Origin: Rhizophagus irregularis
Taxonomy: Eukaryota; Glomeromycota; Glomeromycetes; Glomerales; Glomeraceae
Direction: 5' to 3'
DNA: 64,000 nucleotides
NCBI RefSeq assembly: GCF_026210795.1
Contig: NC_089446.1
Coordinates: 1,054,001 to 1,118,000, forward strand
Shown here: positions 57,595 through 64,000 of the stretch, piece by piece
Layout of the letters: each line of letters starts with the position of its first letter
Position numbering within the stretch: the stretch's first letter is position 1
Made by a program: the position numbers and the translations under genes
Notes under the pieces: model-generated
Database searches by the model: none
Seen by the model: the letters and a program-made list of their open reading frames with translations, nothing else
What the model was told of the DNA's origin: nothing

Positions 57595-58389
57595 CACTGG
57601 TCAAAAACCAATATATCAGGTAGTAGATATGTATCAGATATGTACCTAATATGTGTAGTATTAATGCTGAAAATCGGGTACCCGATATGTGTAAGATATG
57701 TGTAAATATATATATCGTCTACATATCATTTACATATCATATACATATCAGTACCCGATATGTATATGATGTATATGTTGCCGCTCAGATTGATTCTTCG
57801 CTCAGCCTGACAGCTGACGCACCTCAGATTAAAATCGCCACCTGACGTGCCTCACTTTACAATAAAAAATTGATTATAATTAAGCATTAAATTTTCTAAT
57901 CTAATGTACATTTGATTATTAATAAAACTTATTTGCTGTATTTTCAAATATTCAATCCTAAAATTTTAGATCAATTGGATTCATGATTGCTTTTGAAATC
58001 TTCATTTAAAAATATGTTTATAATGCAAATTTTCCAAATATATTCGCATTGTATATTTAATAGGAATTAAAATTGTATAAAAATTTCAGAATATGTGTAC
58101 ATTATTGTGACAAATATATTTACTTATAACATGAAGGCAATTTAATTAATAGAAAAAAGTTTATTTATAGTAGATTAAATTTATATGATTCAAATGAGGC
58201 GCGTCAGGTGACGATTTTAATCTGAGTGCGTCAGCTGTCAGCTGAGGCAAGAATCGATCTGAGGTACAACATATATATTTACACATATCTTACACATATC
58301 GGGTACCCAATTTTCAGCATTAATATTACACATATCAGGTACATATCTGATATATATCTGCTACCTGATATATTAGTTTTTGACCAGTA
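57595..58389. mobile_element. CACTGGTC-ended palindromic element, 795 bp
   Basis: Starts CACTGGTCAAAAAC, ends GTTTTTGACCAGTA (final G changed to A). The 3-bp direct repeat ATA lies at 57592-57594 and 58390-58392. The outer arms are the same foldback as 48911-49173 (ATATATCAGGTAGTAG). Its centre is occupied by another foldback (57783-58264). It lies only 165 bp from the right end of the composite element. Confidence 0.75.
57783..58264. repeat. Foldback nested inside the 795-bp element
   Basis: Left arm contains TGACAGCTGACGCACCTCAG and ATTAAAATCGCCACCTGACG. The right arm has their complement (58195-58265). Arms are about 75 bp; the AT-rich interior of 340 bp is non-coding. Its GC-rich arms differ from the AT-rich host foldback, so it is a separate element. 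A target duplication cannot be separated from the host palindrome. Confidence 0.65.
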
Positions 58390-58584
58390 ATATTAATAAT
58401 ATTACTAAATAGTATATTGCAAGAGGTTAAAAAGAAAATTACTGAGATAATAGGATATACTAATAAATATTACTATATGTAAAAAATTAATTTATATAAT
58501 TATATTTTATTGTTATAAAATAATTACTTATTAAACAAAAAAATTATAATTTTATAATTATAGAAAAGCTTACCAATCTGAAAA

Positions 58585-59462
58585 ATATAATCATTATAAT
58601 ATATGGTATTACTGTTCACAAAGTTGTTCTTTAGCTAAACGTTTTCAAAAACATGAAAATCAAGATAAGCAACTTAATAGAGAATATATTGAACAATTTA
58701 ACTGTAATGGAATTTTAAAGGTATCTGAAAAAATATATAACAACAATTGATTTTTAGCATAATTTACTTCATAAATAACCAGATAGATTTGGATTAAGTA
58801 ATTCAATAAAAGAAATAATAAAAAGAAATATTCATCTCACATCCAGTGATATATTTAAACAATTAGAGTTGCATTATCCTGATTTAACTTAAAAACAGGT
58901 TCATATATAATAGTCTTATTTTATTAAAGAAACATATATGTATAATAATAATTAGTACTGTCAGTAAAAATACTTCTTCAAAATTATAAATATGAATATC
59001 ATCTTTACAAAAGTTCTGAGATTGGTATGTTTTACTTTAGTTTCATAATACCATTTTTTGATATTTTAAAAACAAATAAAGAAATAATTGTTGATGCTAC
59101 ATGTAAATTTAATTTATTTTTATTTTGTTTTATTTAATTTTTTTACAAATATTAACTGTATTAAATATATATTTATTTTAATAGATAAATAAATGCTTTA
59201 AGTTTTGAGCTTTATATAGTTATTGGATAATATAATGATGCTGGATTTTCTATTGCATATTTATTTATTGATAATTTAAAAAAGATAAAAGAGTGTGTAC
59301 AGAAATTTTAACTGGTTTTTTTTGAATTTTTACATAATCAAGGTTTAAATAATGTTCAGTATTTCTTTACAAATAAGAATTTTTTTCAAATTAGCAGCTA
59401 AAAGTATTTGGCCAAATGTAAAAGTACAACTTTGCCTACTATGGCAGTATTGGGCAATTGGA
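58585..59462 (+). pseudogene. MULE-type transposase relic
   Basis: A degraded coding trace in several frames. N-terminal region: YYCSQSCSLAKRFQKHE and NREYIEQFNCNGILK (58600-58720). Then SNSIKEIIKRNIHLTSSDIF near 58800. The catalytic-domain trace is IIVDATCKFN near 59090, NALSFELYIVIG and AGFSIAYLF near 59200-59270, then NNVQYFFTNKNF and WPNVKVQLC near 59350-59435. This order (DAT...T-x-K/D...VQLC) is that of MULE transposases. Stops are frequent. It is oriented opposite to, and not contiguous with, the fragment at 32868. Confidence 0.72.
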
Positions 59463-61792
59463 TAATTGATGTTTTGGACATCTATCCAAAATTCTGTTTA
59501 AACTTGTTCAAAATTAAAACCTTTTTTCATTGGATGGGTTTTGAACAGTTTAGATTACATGATTATAGGCTAAAGTTAAAATTAATTCTAGTAAACATTA
59601 TATAAAATAAATTTATATTTAATTAATTAAATTCTAAAGACACAAATATAAATTCTAGTTATTTATTAATAAATATATATTTTTAATAACTAATCTTAGT
59701 TTAAAATATTTTTTTTTTATTAATTTAATATAAACAATTGGTATAATAATATTATTTTTATTTTTATTTTATTTGTTGAATTTTTATTTTGAAATTTAAA
59801 AAGAAAAAAAAGTTTTACAAAGTAAATAAAAGTTAAATTATAGTTTAAAATTAAATTATAGCTGATTTATAGTATAATCATAAAAGTTTATATAATATAT
59901 ATAATATAAAATACTTAATATATAAATTATACTTTTAGAATTTATATTATTTAGAACTTTTAATTGTATAAACTATTTATTATTAATATTATTAGTATAA
60001 ATTACTTAAAAAATGCAATAATTATAATTTTATAAGAAAGTATTTTATTATATTTTATATAATGAATTTTGCTAACTTTCTTTCTGAGAGATTTCACCTA
60101 GGTAATATTACCTGTACTAAAAATTAAAATTTATCCCTTTTATTTATAACTGTAAATTTTACTCTTTAAAATAACATTATCAAATTAACAACTCCAGCGA
60201 ATTCAAGTCTTACCTTAATCCTAATCCTTTAATTATAATCCTAATTTTAATTTTAATCCTAATCTTCTACCCCTAAATTCTTAAATCCCTAACTCTAATT
60301 CTAATCCTAATTAATATACAATTTTTTTATAAGTAATGTAATATATATATATACCAGCAGGTTTACATAATTTAATTTTACATAGGTGATGTTACCTACT
60401 AGGTTAAATCACATGGAGAGAAAATTAGTTTTATACTTATATAATAATATCATTTTTATTTATTATAAATAAAAAATTAAAATGTTTTATATAAAATATT
60501 TACATATTAAAATGGAAAATTATATAGTATGATTATATATATTATTTATGAATTAGTTGTAATAATTAATAAATTCAGTAAGTAAAATTCATTTTTTTTA
60601 TTAAAATCTGATTATCCTATTGTAATAAAATTTTAGAAAAAGAATGGAAAAATATTCTTGCAGAACTAAATGTATATATATTATTCTTTATTTAATTAAT
60701 TTAATTTTATTAATTATATTAAATTCTTTATATTATTATTTATTGAATCTATAATTATCCTATTTATAAAATTTAAGTTTATTATTATTTTATTTAATTT
60801 AAATCTTTTAACTGGTTTTGATGGAGAATTTTAAGCAAAGTATTTCAAATTATTGATTTAATAGTATTTGAATTTTTTGCTTCCTAAAAATTAAATAGAA
60901 ATGAGTAATTAAGTACTATATATTAATGATTATGCAAAATAAAACAAATATTAATTAGTAGTAATTCCAAATAATCAAGTAATTTGTAATCTGAAAAATT
61001 ATTATATGAATTACAGGATTCTTATAACTTTTCTTATTACTTTTTATTTTTATATACATCAAAAAAGATTTATAAAATCCTTTAACAATTGTTATTTATA
61101 TTATTATATATTAAATAATAATAATAATAATAAATACAATTACTTTTTAGTTTTAAGATAATATAAAAATAATTAATATATATAATAAATAAATTTAATA
61201 TCTGAAAGTCAAGATCATTGTTTTTATTTATTATATTTAAAACTAATTTGCTATTTAAACTATTTATACTCTATGGCATCATTGCACAAAAAATAGTAAA
61301 AATAGTTTAAATATTTGGTTTTCCATTAAATTTTCTATAAAAAAATATCTTTTAAATTTAAAAATTAGAATTTTATAAATAAAATAAATCATGATGTTGC
61401 ATTTTATAAATGTAACAATTTTATTTTTTTATTTTATTTAATAATATTTTTTCAAAGTTATATAATAATTGTTAATGTTTTATATTAATAAAAATCTGAA
61501 AGTTCAAGATTATTGATCTTATTTATTATATTTAAAATTGATTTGCAAAAATAGTTTCAAATATTTAGTTTTCCATTGAATTTTCATTATATAAATCATG
61601 ATGTTACATTTTATAAATTGTAATAATTTTATCATTTTTAATTAATTCAAGGTTTTTTATTTTTTTCTTTATCTTAATAGTATTTTTTCAAAGTTATATA
61701 ATATTTGTCAATTGTTTTGTATTGATAAAAATAAATCTTATTATTAAGGTAACTTATATCTTATAGTCTCTACTTAATTGATAAAATATTAA
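59463..61792. other. AT-rich DNA without a gene
   Basis: Low-complexity AT-rich sequence. At 60210-60310 there is a short run of degenerate CCTAAT words. I see no gene, RNA or bounded element. Confidence 0.6.
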
Positions 61793-62058
61793 GGGTTTAA
61801 AATTTAAACGCACCTGCGTTTGAACGCACCCCCATGGTATAAGTCAAAAATGAAGTTTTAAACCCCTTTTGTCATAGTAAGTAAAGTTGTAGAGGAGGCA
61901 AAATACGCATATAACGTGAGTTTATTTATAGGTGTATAAGGTATAAATTGCGTTTATTCAAAAAAATAGAAATTCGCCTGTATCACGTGATAAAATGATC
62001 AGCATTTTTATTATATAAAAATTTCCAAAAAAGGGGGGTGCGTTCAATTTTTAATCCC
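61793..62058. mobile_element. Mutator-type MITE, 266 bp
   Basis: Left end GGGTTTAAAATTTAAACGCACC; right complement GGGATTAAAAATTGAACGCACC. Flanked by an exact 9-bp direct repeat AAATATTAA (61784-61792 and 62059-62067). A 9-bp duplication is typical of Mutator elements. The TTGAACGCACCCCC word occurs near both ends. Confidence 0.75.
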
Positions 62059-62199
62059 AAATATTAATTTATTTTTTTATTTTTTTATCATATAGATTTT
62101 CGGACTAAAAGTTTACCTGAAAATTATGTATGATTATTATATAATACAATCCAATACTAAAAGTATTTTAACAATTGAGTATATTTATAAGAAATCAAG

Positions 62200-62900
62200 C
62201 TAATTAATATCCTTCTTAGGCTTTGGAACTATTTACTTGCTAATAGCATACTGTATTTCTGTCTTTATATCATATTGATAACGAGCAAAATGTGATGGTG
62301 TGGGCTATACGTTTATATAAAGCTCACTCAAATAATGATAAGTTTTCAGCAGGATTCACGATCAGTTAAAATACAGACTTATGTAATTCTTATTTAGCTT
62401 TTGTGTTGTATCCCCATTCTATTCGAGTACTAACAGTTCAACAATTTCGATACAACAATTTTGGTTCAATTCGACAAACATAAGATTTTTCCAGATATAG
62501 TCACTAACTGACCGACCGATCTATTGCAGCAGTTGTAGAAATCAAATTATATTGTACATGGAACGAATCCGTGGAATCTACACCCATGTCTAGGAAGCAA
62601 CAAATGTTTACAAAATTATCAAGCCAAGTTCGAATTAAATGTCATAATAATTAATTGTATGATCTTATAATCTTACAATATTTGAATTTTCTTTTGAAAA
62701 ATTCTTTATTCATCTAAATTAACAAACTATTAAAAATATCACAACACAAATAAAATTTAATTTGGGTTTTTTAATCCATCCCTAAAATACATTATTTTTT
62801 TTAGTTTTAATATGATATCTTCCTATATGATCATTAAGTCATCGTCTATCGATAATCAGCAAGCGCGGATTGGTTTCTTACTCGGAATAAAACCCTAATT
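62200..62900 (+). pseudogene. Deleted relic of an HSPA12-like/coiled-coil pair
   Basis: HSPA12-like pieces in order: a second-exon relic (CTTTGGAACTATTTACTTG at 62221), a third-exon start (ATATTGATAACGAGCAAAAT near 62270), the NQPIAAVV region (ACCGATCTATTGCAGCAG near 62513) and the NGQNYQ-KFELN end (near 62600-62640). A minus-strand trace of the coiled-coil gene follows at 62790-62890 (TTTTAATATGATATCTTCC; GCGCGGATTGGTTTC). It is the same convergent arrangement as at 5.6-26 kb, reduced to about 0.7 kb. Confidence 0.6.
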
Positions 62901-63593
62901 TATAAACATCATTTCATTTGTAATTTTTTAAGAAATTTCAAGAAATTAATATTTACTATTTGATTCTAAATAAATATATTACTTTAGACTAGAGAACGGT
63001 AGCCGTAATATTGAATAGGAAAAATCAAACTTAGGTTGAAATTACTAAATTATGGTCTTAATTGAAATAATTAAAATTACATTCATACGTTCTGATTGCT
63101 AGACCTGCATTAAAAAATATACTTGCGAAATAATATTGTCGCGAAAATAAATTCATTTTTTTACCGCTAAATTTACTATATGATACTCCGTGTATAGTGT
63201 CACGTAATTTAAAATAATATCATATGTGAATTAATAATCTACTGTATGTGAAACGTTATCTTTATGTATGACAAGTACCATTATTTCCAAAATATTTTAC
63301 ACTAAAATTTTAAGAATGAAAAATAGAATAATCATCAAATGGGAACAATAAGAAATTCTTGGAGTAATTGTTTTATATATATAAATCACTAAAGAGGAAA
63401 TAAAGAAATTGTAGAACTCTAATTTTTTTTTGGAAAAAACATGTTTTTACCTGTATTAATTTTTGAAAGGATTTTATTGATAAAATTTATTTTTAGATGC
63501 ATGAATGTATATATATATATTTTTTTATAATATATAAATGTAATGGGTTGCATTTTTTATTAGTCTAATATACTTTATCGTTCGTTGAGCATA

Positions 63594-64000
63594 ATGTCGT
63601 GGACAAATGAAATCCGCGTCGTGATTGGTTTGGGTAAAGTCATAATAATTAAGAAATTGTCATTTTGGTTCTTTATCGCCAAATTAATTAAAAACATTAT
63701 GTATATTTTTTAGACTTTGGAACCACTTATTCGGTAAATAACATAATTCCAACCATCATGTTGCGTCAGAATTGATATGAATAAAAAGGATTTTTTTTTT
63801 GATAGGGATTTTCTTTACATCATATCGAAAATGATGATGTTGGGAATATCCAAGCAAACTCTATATGGCCCGGAGGTATGGGAACATTAAAGACAAATAC
63901 GGTACTTCAATACAAAGCTAACCTTGAAGAGGTTGAATTGTGGGGTTATCCAGCCTTGTATAAGAAACCTAATAAGAAAAAAAAAGATAATGAAATGAAA
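63594..64000 (+). CDS. HSPA12-like Hsp70-family ATPase, 5' part (continues beyond window)
   Basis: Exons 63594-63633, 63714-63733 and 63806-64000 (running off the window) join into 85 open codons. The protein starts MSWTNEIRVVIGL, then DFGTTYSGFSLHH (phosphate loop 1), and continues through TVLQYKANLEEVELWGYPAL into a lysine-rich NKKKKDNE. Exon sizes and first-exon residues are the same as in the gene at 5619, so the start is secure. The conserved upstream block lies at 63356-63370. A facing coiled-coil gene would be expected beyond the window edge. Nothing in the visible part is broken. Confidence 0.85.

Noticed and set aside
60210-60310. Run of CCTAAT-like words suggesting an interstitial telomere repeat
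   Set aside because: The units are irregular and mixed with TTTAAT; not a clean CCCTAA array, so low complexity is the simpler reading.

Overview
The window looks like nuclear DNA of an arbuscular-mycorrhizal fungus (Glomeromycotina, Rhizophagus-like). This is an inference from composition and content: very AT-rich DNA, short introns with GTAAGT / CTAAT / TTTAG signals, expanded HSPA12-type Hsp70 genes, a RNase H-bearing LINE, Plavaka-type and MULE transposase relics, and many MITEs. No search was run.

Left third (1-26.2 kb). This is a repeated gene-pair locus. Three HSPA12-like genes are intact where visible (1-335 partial, 2959-5172, 5619-7736). From 5.6 kb on, the region is a tandem series of convergent pairs: an intron-rich HSPA12-like gene on the + strand facing an intronless coiled-coil gene on the - strand. 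Pairs are 5619/7911, 11679/12645, 15240/16136, 19861/21153 and 23797/24399; a deleted relic lies at 62200-62900 and an intact HSPA12-like start at 63594. In the second to fifth pairs and the relic the chaperone member is broken, whereas three coiled-coil members (743, 784 and 553 aa) remain open. The coiled-coil proteins share a C-terminal module of about 250 residues that I cannot name.

Middle (26.2-39.2 kb). This is gene-poor DNA holding two inverted copies of a CACTGGTC-ended non-autonomous transposon (28989-31802 with 3-bp duplication TCA; 34181-37590 with CAA). Each carries a tandem array (about 16 and about 20 units, period 115-140 bp). In the sense orientation each unit looks like a micro-exon of about 45 nt followed by a mini-intron. 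The 5' splice site lies in the loop of one stem-loop and a TACTAAT-like branch point in the loop of another, and the stems show paired changes between units. This is the most unusual thing in the window. A MULE transposase relic lies between the copies.

Right (39.2-57.4 kb). This is one composite CACTGGTC element with 3-bp duplication CAA (39196-57427). It holds a four-exon Myb/SANT-like gene, a frameshifted Plavaka-type transposase gene and a divergent partner gene inside an inner inverted repeat, a 263-bp foldback in its right terminal repeat, and an 8.2-kb LINE inserted in the last bases of that repeat with a 15-bp duplication.

Far right (57.6-64 kb). A palindromic CACTGGTC element with a nested foldback, a MULE relic, AT-rich DNA, a Mutator-type MITE with a 9-bp duplication, then the HSPA12-like relic and the last HSPA12-like gene, cut by the window end.
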